A stretch of DNA of 14,824 nt from Candidatus Dadabacteria bacterium UBA2774 (GCA_002352485.1 DEIM01000227.1:1-14824); one strand, 5' to 3'; shown: positions 6,291 to 12,881, numbered from the stretch's first letter. Numbers and translations are program-made. Notes: generated by a model from the letters alone, not told the origin.

Positions 6291-6314
6291 TTTCGAGCGA
6301 AGCGCCGCACTCTC
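6291..6314 (+). repeat. partial copy of the ATTGCG...GCAATC dispersed repeat
   Basis: The segment contains TCGAGCGAAGCG followed by GCACTCTC. Against the consensus I remember for this repeat class in bacterial genomes (TTGCGAGCGAAGCG... ending GCAATCTC) it agrees at about 20 of 24 positions. It lacks part B, the ATTCGTG element that accompanies the copies at 3005 and 10152. The consensus is from memory, so the assignment is tentative. Confidence 0.4.
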
Positions 6315-6456
6315 AGTCTAGGGAGCAACAAAGCCCGCGACATGCATTACTACCCAGAAAGAAATCCATATCTTTCCAGCCCGCAAAAGTTCCCCGGCTA
6401 TAATTTTAATCCCGGGCTTGTTACAAAATTGCTAATACCAAATCACGGAAGTATTT

Positions 6457-6511
6457 CTATAGCATGTGACATTTACTCATCTTCATGCTAAATAATTATA
6501 AGAGACTATAG
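6457..6511 (+). promoter_or_regulatory. inverted repeat upstream of the phosphoesterase gene
   Basis: TAGCATG (6460-6466) and CATGCTA (6484-6490) form a perfect 7-bp inverted repeat with 17 bases between; the palindrome CTATAG occurs at 6457-6462 and again at 6506-6511. The arrangement sits 32-86 bases before the start codon in an A+T-rich stretch with weak promoter-like hexamers, so it could be an operator or an mRNA leader hairpin. Confidence 0.35.
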
Positions 6512-6542
6512 TAATCATTTCTTCATAAACAGGGGGATAGTG

Positions 6543-8180
6543 ATGAAAGATCGTTTAAATGGTTCAGGTTATATTAAGAGATTCCTTCTAATACCTCTAA
6601 TTGTATTAATAGCGCTTTCAACATACGGGGGGTGCAAATCCTCAAACGGCAATAACGAGCCCGATACGACGACTCCTATTAAGCACCTTGTGGTTATCTA
6701 TATGGAGAATTCGTCCTTCGACCTTATCTTCGGTTCATATCCTAATGCGCTTAACCCTGCCGGTGAGCCAGAGTTTATTCCCCGCCCGGGAACGCCGAGC
6801 GTAAATAATTTAAACGGTGTTTTGCTAACGGATAACCCTAACGAGACAAACCCGTTTAGAATCAAAAGGACAGAATCCTTTACTTGCGATCAAGACCATA
6901 ACTACCTCCGCGAGCAGCAGGCCCGAAACGGCGGGCTCATGAACCAGTTCGTAAGGTTCGACGCTGAGCCTCCCGAAATCTCAAGGCAGTTCTGCAGCCA
7001 AAACGAAGCCGGACACTGGGATACGGTAATGGGCTACTTTGACGGCAACACCGTGACGGCGCTATGGAACTACGCACAGTACTACGCGATGAGCGATAAC
7101 TTCTTCGGCACTACTTCAGGCCAGTCCACCAGGGGGCACATTAACCTCGTAGCCGCCGATGTCTATGGAGTCATATGCTCGTATCAGAAGGCGGTTATAG
7201 GCCCCGATATACCGCTTTGCGGAGAGCCTGCCGACAGCACGGAGATTGCCGCCCCCACTAACGGCAGCCTGGCCACATATAACGAAGATACAGACCCCTT
7301 CTGGGATACATGTTCGGACGATAACCCAAAGGCCACATCCGCTTTTGACGACAGGCCTACTATCGGCAATCTTCTAAACGAAGCCGGCATTGCCTGGGGT
7401 TGGTTTCAGGGAGGGTTCACTACGGACTCTGAAGGCAACTGCACTTCGAGCAGCCCTCTTGTGGCTTTCGATCTTGCCACAGGGGTAGACCCCGAGACCG
7501 ATCCGCTCAGGATACCTGACTATATTCCTCACCATAACCCGTTTCAGTACTTCCGCTCAACGGCAAACCCGATGCACCTGCCCCCGACTTCCGTAAGCAT
7601 GATCGGGCGCACCGATCAGGCAAACCACCTCTACGACACATCACACCTCTGGCAGGCAGCCGAGGCCGAAAACCTTCCCTCCGTTGTTTTCATAAAACCT
7701 CCCGGATATCAAGACGGACACCCGGGGAACTCGGACCCACTCGACGCGCAGGTCTTTATCGTGGAGACTGTCAACAAGCTCATGGCTCTTCCCGAATGGG
7801 AAGATATGGCCATATTCATCGCCTGGGATGACTCGGACGGCTGGTATGATCATGTAATGCCGCCGATAATAAACAAGTCCGCAACAGTGTATGACTTTCT
7901 TTGCGGCGAGACCTCGGACGGCCCGGGGGGGCGATGCGGCTATGGACCCAGGCTTCCTTTCATTGTCATATCCCCATACGCTAAGGAAAACTTCGTCTCA
8001 AGCGCGATTAAAGACCAGACCTCCATAACGCGTTTCATAGAAGACAACTGGCTCGGCGGGCAGCGTCTGACGGACATTTCTTTTGACAATAAAGCAAACT
8101 CGCTACTTGATATGTTCGATTTCTCAGAGCGCAGGACCGATAAGCTCTTTCTCGACCCCATGACCGGACAGCCTGAATAA
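6543..8180 (+). CDS. exported phosphoesterase (phospholipase C / acid phosphatase superfamily), probable lipoprotein
   Basis: A 545-residue member of the alkaline-phosphatase-like 'Phosphoesterase' family (Pfam PF04185), which includes bacterial phospholipases C and AcpA-type acid phosphatases. Seen: HLVVIYMENSSFDLIFGSYP near residues 46-65 (family ExN/SFDxxFG motif), GQSTRGHINLVAAD (about 198-211), IAWDDSDGWYDHVMPP (family WDexxGxxDHV motif carrying acidic metal or catalytic ligands), GYGPRLPFIVISPYAKENFV and DQTSITRFIEDNW near the C-terminus. The N-terminus has basic residues, a hydrophobic span (14-27) and GGC at 29-31, a non-ideal lipobox (Tyr at -3), so membrane anchoring or simple export are both possible. 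The likely role is hydrolysis of phosphate esters outside the cytoplasm; the substrate is unknown. AGGGGG (6531-6536) is 6 nt before ATG 6543; a GTG at 6540 is less well spaced. Confidence 0.85.
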   Translation: MKDRLNGSGYIKRFLLIPLIVLIALSTYGGCKSSNGNNEPDTTTPIKHLVVIYMENSSFDLIFGSYPNALNPAGEPEFIPRPGTPSVNNLNGVLLTDNPNETNPFRIKRTESFTCDQDHNYLREQQARNGGLMNQFVRFDAEPPEISRQFCSQNEAGHWDTVMGYFDGNTVTALWNYAQYYAMSDNFFGTTSGQSTRGHINLVAADVYGVICSYQKAVIGPDIPLCGEPADSTEIAAPTNGSLATYNEDTDPFWDTCSDDNPKATSAFDDRPTIGNLLNEAGIAWGWFQGGFTTDSEGNCTSSSPLVAFDLATGVDPETDPLRIPDYIPHHNPFQYFRSTANPMHLPPTSVSMIGRTDQANHLYDTSHLWQAAEAENLPSVVFIKPPGYQDGHPGNSDPLDAQVFIVETVNKLMALPEWEDMAIFIAWDDSDGWYDHVMPPIINKSATVYDFLCGETSDGPGGRCGYGPRLPFIVISPYAKENFVSSAIKDQTSITRFIEDNWLGGQRLTDISFDNKANSLLDMFDFSERRTDKLFLDPMTGQPE

Positions 8181-8195
8181 TCATATGGTAGTACT

Positions 8196-8214
8196 GCACA
8201 ACTGCATCTTGTGC
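8196..8214 (+). promoter_or_regulatory. perfect inverted repeat overlapping the xseB promoter
   Basis: GCACAA (8196-8201) and TTGTGC (8209-8214) form a perfect 6-bp inverted repeat with a 7-base loop. It lies 16 bases after the phosphoesterase stop codon and no T-run follows, so it is a poor terminator. The right arm coincides with the candidate -35 hexamer of xseB, so an operator is possible. Confidence 0.35.
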
Positions 8215-8237
8215 GAGGGCTTCATCAAAGATACAAT
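8209..8237 (+). promoter_or_regulatory. candidate promoter giving a leaderless xseB transcript
   Basis: TTGTGC (8209-8214), a 17-nt spacer and TACAAT (8232-8237, five of six to TATAAT) lie directly before xseB. The -10 ends 8 nt before the GTG start, so transcription would begin at or next to the start codon; no Shine-Dalgarno site exists in between. The -35 matches only its TTG core. Confidence 0.45.
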
Positions 8238-8245
8238 ACTTCCCT

Positions 8246-8470
8246 GTGAAATCATTTGAGAAAGCAACGACAGAGCTTCGGGAAATTATAGATAAACTCG
8301 AGGGCGGAAACCTCCCTCTAGAGGACTCTATTAAGCTCTTTCAGAAAGGCACCAAGCTTATCGCCTACTCCCACAAAAAGCTTAACGAAATCGAGAAAAA
8401 GGTTGAAATACTCATTAAAGACTCAGAGGATGATTTGAAGCTTGAGGATTTCGAGCCTGAAGAAGAGTGA
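8246..8470 (+). CDS. xseB: exodeoxyribonuclease VII small subunit
   Basis: The 74-residue product has the single-domain helical-hairpin pattern of XseB: KSFEKATTELREIIDKLEGG, then LPLEDSIKLFQKGTKLI and a long charged helix ending in an acidic tail (LKLEDFEPEEE). XseB subunits bind the catalytic XseA to form exonuclease VII, which degrades single-stranded DNA in both directions and takes part in DNA repair. XseA is not adjacent here. The start is GTG at 8246, chosen because the family begins close to the FEKA motif and no better in-frame start exists after the TAG at 8189-8191. There is no Shine-Dalgarno site; the -10-like TACAAT 8 nt upstream suggests a leaderless message. ispA follows after one base, so translational coupling is likely. 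Confidence 0.9.
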   Translation: MKSFEKATTELREIIDKLEGGNLPLEDSIKLFQKGTKLIAYSHKKLNEIEKKVEILIKDSEDDLKLEDFEPEEE

Positions 8471-8471
8471 C

Positions 8472-9380
8472 ATGTCCTTTGATCTAGATACTTACCTTAG
8501 CGATAAAAAGAAGCTCGTAGAGGATAGGCTGAACTCTCTTCTCAGAAATCCCGGCGCTCCGCTCGGCAAACTCGAAGAGTCCATACGCTACAGCGCGCTT
8601 GCGGGAGGGAAGAGGCTAAGGCCCATACTCGCCATAGCCGCATGCGAAGCACTCGGCGGCAGTGCCGACAATGTGCTTCCGATAGCGTGCGCCATAGAGA
8701 TGATCCACACCTATTCACTGGTTCACGACGACCTGCCCTCGATGGACGACGACGCGCTCCGCCGGGGCGTCCCAACCAATCACACTATTTTCGGTGAGGC
8801 AGCCGCAATACTCACAGGCGACGCTCTTCTTACAGACGCGTTTTATGTAATGGTGAATGAAGGCCTTTCTTCGGGCATAGAACCGGAACTACTGTGTGAG
8901 GTTATCAGTGATATATCTCACGCCGCGGGCTCGCACGGCATGATAAGGGGCCAGGCTATCGATCTTCAGATCGAGACGTTTACTGAAGACAATGGCGACG
9001 TTTCTCTCCAAGATATAGAGCTTATGCATTCTCTTAAAACAGGCGCGCTCATAGAAGTGTCTATAACGACAGGGGCCAAAATCGGGGGCGCAGATACAAA
9101 GCAACTCAAGCAGCTTGCCCTTTATGGCCGCTCCATTGGGCTTGCGTTTCAGATTGTCGATGATGTTCTGGATGTTGTGGGAGGGGGCGATATGGGCAAA
9201 GAGAGCGGGAACGACGCACGCAACGATAAATCTACATATGCACAGCTTGCTGGGATCGAAGCGTCAAAAAAAAGGGCATCTGAGCTTACGGAATCCGCAG
9301 TGGGAGCGCTTTCTAATTTCGGCGAATCGGCAGAGCCCCTAAAGGAAATCGCCCTATATCTGGGCTGCAGAAAATTCTAA
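8472..9380 (+). CDS. ispA: polyprenyl (farnesyl/geranylgeranyl) diphosphate synthase
   Basis: A 302-residue trans-isoprenyl diphosphate synthase that condenses isopentenyl diphosphate onto allylic primers. Seen: GGKRLRP (45-51), the first aspartate-rich motif DDLPSMDDD (86-94) with the two-residue insertion of bacterial FPP synthases, LRRG (96-99), GQAIDLQ (160-166), LKTGALI (188-194) and the second motif FQIVDDVLD (226-234), then GKESGND..NDKSTY. Tyr81, five residues before the first motif, and overall likeness to E. coli IspA favour C15 FPP, although C20 product cannot be excluded. ATG 8472, one base after the xseB stop, is preferred to an earlier in-frame start at 8442 inside xseB because it gives the usual length. 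The order xseB-ispA is common; the dxs gene that often follows is missing and tlyA comes next. Confidence 0.92.
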   Translation: MSFDLDTYLSDKKKLVEDRLNSLLRNPGAPLGKLEESIRYSALAGGKRLRPILAIAACEALGGSADNVLPIACAIEMIHTYSLVHDDLPSMDDDALRRGVPTNHTIFGEAAAILTGDALLTDAFYVMVNEGLSSGIEPELLCEVISDISHAAGSHGMIRGQAIDLQIETFTEDNGDVSLQDIELMHSLKTGALIEVSITTGAKIGGADTKQLKQLALYGRSIGLAFQIVDDVLDVVGGGDMGKESGNDARNDKSTYAQLAGIEASKKRASELTESAVGALSNFGESAEPLKEIALYLGCRKF

Positions 9381-9390
9381 CTTAAAACCC

Positions 9391-10143
9391 ATGTCGGCAC
9401 AAAAATCCAAAACCAGACTGGACACGCTGCTTGTTGAAAAGGAGCTTGTGTCTTCAAGAGCTCAAGCACGCTCGCTTATTATGCAAGGGGCCGTGTTCGT
9501 TGACGGTGAGCGCGTAGATAAGGCAGGCACGCTGATTAAGGAAAGCTCCGACATTACTATAAAGGACTCTTCTCAAAAGTACGTAGGCCGCGGTGGCCAT
9601 AAGCTTGAAGGAGCGCTTAGCGAATTTGGTATTAATGTCTCAGGCTCTATTGCTCTTGATATCGGAGCGTCTACCGGAGGGTTTACGGACTGCCTGCTCC
9701 AGCATGGGGCGCAGAAGGTATACGCTGTAGATGTCGGATACGGCCAGCTCGATTGGAAGCTCAGAAACGACGAGCGTGTGATAGTTGTAGAAAAGCTAAA
9801 CGCCCGCTATTTAAAGCCTGAAAATATTGGAGAGAAGGTAGATATTGCTGTGATAGACGTCTCCTTTATCTCCCTAACAATGGTTATCCCTCCTCTAAAA
9901 GATGTACTCAAACCCGAAGGACTGCTGGTTGCGCTCATTAAACCTCAGTTCGAAGTCGGGAAAGGTCAGGTAGGGAAGGGCGGTATAGTCAGGGACGAGG
10001 CCAAGCATCAAGAGGTTGTCGATAAAATAAGGTCTTTTCTTGACGGTCTGGGGTTCACCGTCTCGGGCGTTATACCCTCTCCCATTCTAGGCGCCCAGGG
10101 CAACAAAGAATTCCTCATCTCAGCTGTGTTAAAGGGAAAATAA
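9391..10143 (+). CDS. tlyA: TlyA-family rRNA 2'-O-ribose methyltransferase
   Basis: The 250-residue protein has an N-terminal S4 RNA-binding domain (about 8-66: RLDTLLVEKELVSSRAQARS) joined to an FtsJ-like SAM methyltransferase domain. Seen: YVGRGGHKLEGAL (64-76), SAM-binding ALDIGASTGGFTD (88-100), VYAVDVGYGQLDWKLRND (110-127), IDVSFISL (155-162), IKPQFEVG (183-190), GIVRD (198-202) and a C-terminal NKEFLI. K71, D156, K184 and E240 fit the K-D-K-E tetrad of 2'-O-methyltransferases, and their spacing agrees with Mycobacterium TlyA as I recall it. TlyA methylates 23S and, in some types, 16S rRNA ribose; these modifications affect capreomycin sensitivity. The gene begins 10 bases after ispA and has no Shine-Dalgarno site, so it may rely on coupling or be read leaderless. 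Confidence 0.92.
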   Translation: MSAQKSKTRLDTLLVEKELVSSRAQARSLIMQGAVFVDGERVDKAGTLIKESSDITIKDSSQKYVGRGGHKLEGALSEFGINVSGSIALDIGASTGGFTDCLLQHGAQKVYAVDVGYGQLDWKLRNDERVIVVEKLNARYLKPENIGEKVDIAVIDVSFISLTMVIPPLKDVLKPEGLLVALIKPQFEVGKGQVGKGGIVRDEAKHQEVVDKIRSFLDGLGFTVSGVIPSPILGAQGNKEFLISAVLKGK

Positions 10144-10151
10144 AGCCTGTC

Positions 10152-10227
10152 ATTGCGAAGTATCGAAGCGACTGCGGCAATCCCTGCATAATTTTTATCT
10201 TAACCATTTGTGTCAATTCGTGGTTAA
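10152..10227 (+). repeat. composite dispersed repeat, copy 2
   Basis: Part A (10152-10183) is ATTGC (10152-10156) facing GCAAT (10177-10181) around a GAAGCGAC-containing core. Part B (10206-10227) ends in GTGTCAATTCGTGGTTAA. A gap of 22 bases separates them. Same order and orientation as copy 1 at 3005-3079. This copy begins 8 bases after the tlyA stop codon and ends 14 bases before the -35 box of rpsT, so it is transcribed with tlyA or lies between two units. No T-run follows the palindrome. Confidence 0.65.
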
Positions 10228-10241
10228 TTGCCGGTTTTTAT

Positions 10242-10269
10242 TTGACAAACCCTGTAATTTCAGCACAAT
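10242..10269 (+). promoter_or_regulatory. promoter of rpsT
   Basis: A perfect TTGACA (10242-10247) is followed at 16 nt by CACAAT (10264-10269, four of six to TATAAT, including the A at position 2 and the final T). AGGAGG at 10285-10290 is the ribosome-binding site, 11 nt before the ATG. GATAAT at 10276-10281 is a better -10 by sequence but is too far from this -35. Confidence 0.55.
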
Positions 10270-10301
10270 ATTTCGGATAATTTCAGGAGGCAACACAATA
10301 T

Positions 10302-10571
10302 ATGGCTTTAAGAATAAAATCAGGTCTAAAAAGAAAACGCCAGAACGAAAAGAGGCGTGTGCGCAACATGGACATCAAGTCAGATCTCAAGACTCAGCTC
10401 AAGAAGTTTGATGCGGCTCTAGAATCAAGCGATCCGGCTCAGACAGCGCAGGCTCTTAAAGAAACGGAGTCAAAGATCAAAAAGGCAAGCTCAAAAGGGG
10501 TACTAAACAAAAAGACAGCTTCAAGAAAAGTCTCCCGCCTTGCTAAAAGGGCTTCACAGGCTTCTAAGTAA
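10302..10571 (+). CDS. rpsT: 30S ribosomal protein S20
   Basis: The 89-residue, very basic protein is bacterial S20: it starts MALRIKSGLKRKRQNEKRRVRN, the conserved rRNA-contacting first helix, and contains the family's C-terminal pattern of KASSKGVLNKKTASRKVSRLAKR (about 57-82). S20 binds 16S rRNA early in assembly of the small subunit, touching both the 5' domain and helix 44. Length is typical (about 85-90). It has its own TTGACA promoter and an AGGAGG ribosome-binding site 11 nt before the ATG. It converges on holA with 12 bases between the stop codons; rpsT next to holA is a recurring arrangement in bacteria such as Bacillus. Confidence 0.97.
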   Translation: MALRIKSGLKRKRQNEKRRVRNMDIKSDLKTQLKKFDAALESSDPAQTAQALKETESKIKKASSKGVLNKKTASRKVSRLAKRASQASK

Positions 10572-10583
10572 CGACTGACCCTT

Positions 10584-11588
10584 CTAGTTTTTACTGCATA
10601 GTTCCAGCACAAGCTTTGTGAGCGTATGGTTTTTGGGGACGTAGCTTATCTTAAGTTTCTTATCGCACTCGCCGAGCGCGTTCATTATCCTCACTATATC
10701 ACCGTAAGAAAACTTTTTCTGGTCCTCACTCAGGTAATAAAACGCCCCTGAGGACATCTTCATCAATTTCAGTACTTCTGTTTTCGGAACCTTTTTATCT
10801 ATGAGCTCTTTGCATTTCCAAATCTGGCGGAACCGCCAGCTTATTCGGCTGAGCACCGAAAGAGGTTCCTCGCCCCGGGCTTCAAGCTCCGTGAGCACGC
10901 CCAGCGCCTGCCGCTTATTTCTTTTAGATATCGCGTTTATAAGAGAAAATACGTCCTCAAAATTACTCTTTTTTGTGAGCGATTTTATGTCCGCCTCGTC
11001 AATTCTCTTCTTCCCTGCGCTATAGAGTGAGAGCTTCGTAAGCTCGTTCTGTATATCCTGTAGGTCTTCTCCCACAAGCGATATGAGAGTCTCAGCCCCC
11101 CGTCTCGTAAGCTCATACCCTAGTGAGCCTGCAAGCGCCATTGTGGAGCTGAGCGTGTTTCCCTTATCCAAAGAGAAGTCAAAACTAAGAGCGCTCTTTA
11201 TATTCTTAAGCTTGGGTTTTTTCCCGTCCGAGAACACGAGCGCAAGGCAGGTGGATGTAGAAGGCGAGGCGATGTAAGAGTCGAGAATCTCAAGGTCGCC
11301 CGTTTTTAATTTTTCAGCGTTTTTCACTACAACTAGCTTCATCTTTGAGAACATAGGATAAGTGCTCGCAGTGTCGGCTATCTCTTTTCCCGTTGCTGTG
11401 TCTCCGTGAAAAACTACATAGTTAATGTCCTCGGAAGCCCCGACAGTTTTTTCCTTCAGAGTAGACACCGCTTTTTCTACCAGATAAATCTGATCACCCG
11501 TAAATACATAAACAGGGCTTATCGTGCGCTCTTTTATATGGTCTTCAAATTTACTGCCGGTATTTTTTGTAGCTCTTCTTTGCACCAT
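10584..11588 (-). CDS. holA: DNA polymerase III subunit delta
   Basis: The 334-residue protein matches HolA in length and layout. The N-terminal ATPase-like domain opens with SPVYVFTGDQIYLVEKAVSTL (about 24-44), the family's 'PVY...G.e.yLi..a' segment, and lacks a Walker A motif as expected of delta. A middle helical region with GEDLQDIQNELTKLSLY (about 173-189) and RNKRQALGVLTELEARGEEPLSVLSRISWRFRQI (about 223-256) is the conserved collar approach. Delta is the clamp-loader subunit that opens the beta sliding clamp. The ATG at 11588 is supported by a TTGTCT-17-TATAAT promoter upstream, giving a leader of about 27 bases; I see no clear Shine-Dalgarno site in it. The gene converges on rpsT and diverges from lipB. 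Confidence 0.9.
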   Translation of the reverse strand: MVQRRATKNTGSKFEDHIKERTISPVYVFTGDQIYLVEKAVSTLKEKTVGASEDINYVVFHGDTATGKEIADTASTYPMFSKMKLVVVKNAEKLKTGDLEILDSYIASPSTSTCLALVFSDGKKPKLKNIKSALSFDFSLDKGNTLSSTMALAGSLGYELTRRGAETLISLVGEDLQDIQNELTKLSLYSAGKKRIDEADIKSLTKKSNFEDVFSLINAISKRNKRQALGVLTELEARGEEPLSVLSRISWRFRQIWKCKELIDKKVPKTEVLKLMKMSSGAFYYLSEDQKKFSYGDIVRIMNALGECDKKLKISYVPKNHTLTKLVLELCSKN

Positions 11589-11621
11589 GTTTTTTCTGCA
11601 GTTACATCATATTCTAGGTGG

Positions 11622-11650
11622 ATTATATGCAAGCGGGTGGCTTAAGACAA
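11622..11650 (-). promoter_or_regulatory. promoter of holA
   Basis: On the minus strand TTGTCT (11645-11650, four of six), a 17-nt spacer and a perfect TATAAT (11622-11627). The predicted start near 11615 leaves about 27 bases of leader before the ATG at 11588. It lies back to back with the lipB promoter candidate on the other strand. Confidence 0.65.
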
Positions 11651-11681
11651 GGGGCATGGAGAAAGAAGCCCGAAGGAAGAC

Positions 11682-11710
11682 TCGAAATGCTACATGCGCC
11701 CGGTTAAAAT
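11682..11710 (+). promoter_or_regulatory. candidate promoter giving a leaderless lipB transcript
   Basis: TCGAAA (11682-11687, four of six), a 17-nt spacer and TAAAAT (11705-11710, five of six). The -10 ends 9 nt before the lipB ATG at 11720, so the message would begin at or just before the start codon, in keeping with the absence of a Shine-Dalgarno site. Confidence 0.4.
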
Positions 11711-11719
11711 AATCACTAT

Positions 11720-12436
11720 ATGGGAAAAATGCCTTCTGAGATTGAAGTAATAAGCCTGGGTACAGTGCGCTACAGCGAGGGTCTAAAGCTCCAGGAAAGC
11801 TATAGAGAGAAAGTTAAGGGCGGCGCACCGGGCTATCTCATTATGCTTGAGCATCACCCCGTAATTACAAACGGCAGGTTTGCCGGAGACGACAATTTTG
11901 CAGCAGCACTGAACCTCATAGAAGAAAGGGGAGTAGAGGTGCACAGAACAGACAGGGGAGGTGACCTCACTTACCACGGTCCGGGGCAGCTCGTGGCCTA
12001 TCCCATAATTCCCCTCAGGCAGTTCAAGCTTCGCCCGAGGTACTATATTCACTTACTTGAAGAAACTATTATTAAAACCCTCAATGCATACGGTCTCGAT
12101 GCACAAAGGAATCCCGGTTATCCGGGAGTGTGGGTTTGTGAGAACACCGACAAAGCTTCTGAGCGCCCCGCTAAAATTGCCTCAATCGGGGTGAGTGTTA
12201 AAAACGGAATTACCTCACACGGATGCGCTCTGAATGTAAACACGGACCTGTCCTATTTTTCGCTCATTGTCCCCTGCGGCATTCCAGGTGTCGAAATTAC
12301 TTCCATGAACAAGCTTCTCGGCAAAGATGTCGAGTTAGGTGAAGTCGCCGACACATTCGCACGTGTCTTCGCCACTCTTCTGAGCGCAAAGGCCGAGCCT
12401 CTGAACTGCCTAGAAAAGCGGAGCGCCAGAGCCTAG
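11720..12436 (+). CDS. lipB: octanoyl-[acyl-carrier-protein]:protein octanoyltransferase
   Basis: The 238-residue protein is LipB, which moves octanoate from acyl carrier protein to the lipoyl domains of 2-oxoacid dehydrogenases and the glycine cleavage H protein. Seen: EHHPVITNGR (44-53), RTDRGGDLTYHGPGQLVAYP (76-95), AKIASIGVSVKNGITSHGCALNVN (151-174) and SLIVPCGI (181-188). The catalytic pair is K152 and C186, the residue that carries the acyl thioester. No LipA lies in the window. ATG 11720 is chosen; ATG 11729 in frame would shorten it by three residues. There is no Shine-Dalgarno site, and TAAAAT ends 9 nt before the start. The TAG stop at 12434-12436 overlaps the stop codon of ndk on the opposite strand. 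Confidence 0.95.
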   Translation: MGKMPSEIEVISLGTVRYSEGLKLQESYREKVKGGAPGYLIMLEHHPVITNGRFAGDDNFAAALNLIEERGVEVHRTDRGGDLTYHGPGQLVAYPIIPLRQFKLRPRYYIHLLEETIIKTLNAYGLDAQRNPGYPGVWVCENTDKASERPAKIASIGVSVKNGITSHGCALNVNTDLSYFSLIVPCGIPGVEITSMNKLLGKDVELGEVADTFARVFATLLSAKAEPLNCLEKRSARA

Positions 12437-12855
12437 GAAGCCCCGTTTAATTCAAGAGCGTTAAAGAAGTAATTTATCTCGTACTCTGCGGATTCGGGTG
12501 AATCTGAGCCATGAACAGTGTTCTCTTCGATGTTACTTGCAAAGTCTTTTCTGATAGTGCCCTCTGCTGCTTCTTCGGGGTTTGTAGCGCCCATGATCTC
12601 TCTTACTTTGGCTATTGCGTTCTCACCCTCAAGCGCCATTACAACAATCGGTCCCCTGCTCATAAAGTCGGTAAGGCTCCCGAAAAAGGGCCTTTCTCTA
12701 TGCACTGCGTAAAACCCTTCAGCGTCCTCTTTTGTAAGCTTAACCATCTTAAGGGCGATTACATTAATTCCGTTCTTTTCAAACCTTCCGAGTACTTCCC
12801 CTATCACGTTCTTTTCTGTGCCGTCCGGTTTTACTATTGATAAAGTGCGTTCCAA
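12433..12855 (-). CDS. ndk: nucleoside diphosphate kinase
   Basis: The 140-residue protein is a bacterial Ndk, which transfers the terminal phosphate of ATP to other (d)NDPs through a phosphohistidine. Seen: ERTLSIVKPDG (2-12, nucleotide-binding K9), RERPFFGSL (53-61), MSRGPIVVMALEGENAI (65-81), MGATNPEEAAEGTIR (88-102) and the active-site NTVHGSDSPESA (112-123) with H115. Length is normal. The start is TTG at 12855, supported by GGAGG (12863-12867, minus strand) 7 nt upstream and by the MERTLSIVKP N-terminus; there is no nearby ATG. A TTGACA promoter lies at 12882-12912. The gene converges on lipB with a 4-base overlap, so no terminator fits between them. Confidence 0.97.
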   Translation of the reverse strand: MERTLSIVKPDGTEKNVIGEVLGRFEKNGINVIALKMVKLTKEDAEGFYAVHRERPFFGSLTDFMSRGPIVVMALEGENAIAKVREIMGATNPEEAAEGTIRKDFASNIEENTVHGSDSPESAEYEINYFFNALELNGAS

Positions 12856-12881
12856 AGCTCTACCTCCGTCTTATTTTTCCC

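Larger units (their letters stand above)
6189..6542. other. 354-base intergenic region: hairpins, terminator, repeat remnant, inverted repeat
   Basis: In order it holds a short hairpin (GGTTC 6200-6204 with GAACC 6214-6218), a second one (TTCAGT 6222-6227 with ACTGAA 6235-6240), the terminator of the lipoprotein gene, a partial dispersed repeat (6291-6314), and an A+T-rich stretch with a 7-bp inverted repeat before the phosphoesterase gene. AGCCCG near 6378-6383 and CGGGCT near 6412-6418 also face each other. I see no convincing gene; the only notable open frame (6342-6491, 49 codons) lacks a ribosome-binding site. Confidence 0.55.

Noticed and set aside
6342..6491. 49-codon open frame starting ATG at 6342 in the gap before the phosphoesterase
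   Set aside because: No ribosome-binding site at a useful distance, no promoter, a composition without a domain-like pattern, and its end runs through the inverted repeat at 6460-6490.
9378..9383. TAACTT 7 nt before the tlyA ATG as another leaderless promoter
   Set aside because: It contains the ispA stop codon, has no -35-like hexamer at the right distance, and tlyA can be reached by read-through from xseB-ispA.
10571..10584. Possible shared terminator between rpsT and holA
   Set aside because: Only 12 bases separate the stop codons, and the AAGGG/CCCTT match around them encloses a long unpaired loop.
11628..11710. Possible tRNA or structured RNA between holA and lipB
   Set aside because: I could not form a cloverleaf or any long paired structure; the sequence is better explained by two divergent promoters.
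11524..11712. Plus-strand open frame covering the holA-lipB intergenic region
   Set aside because: It starts inside holA, has no ribosome-binding site, shows no recognisable protein pattern and overlaps both divergent promoters.
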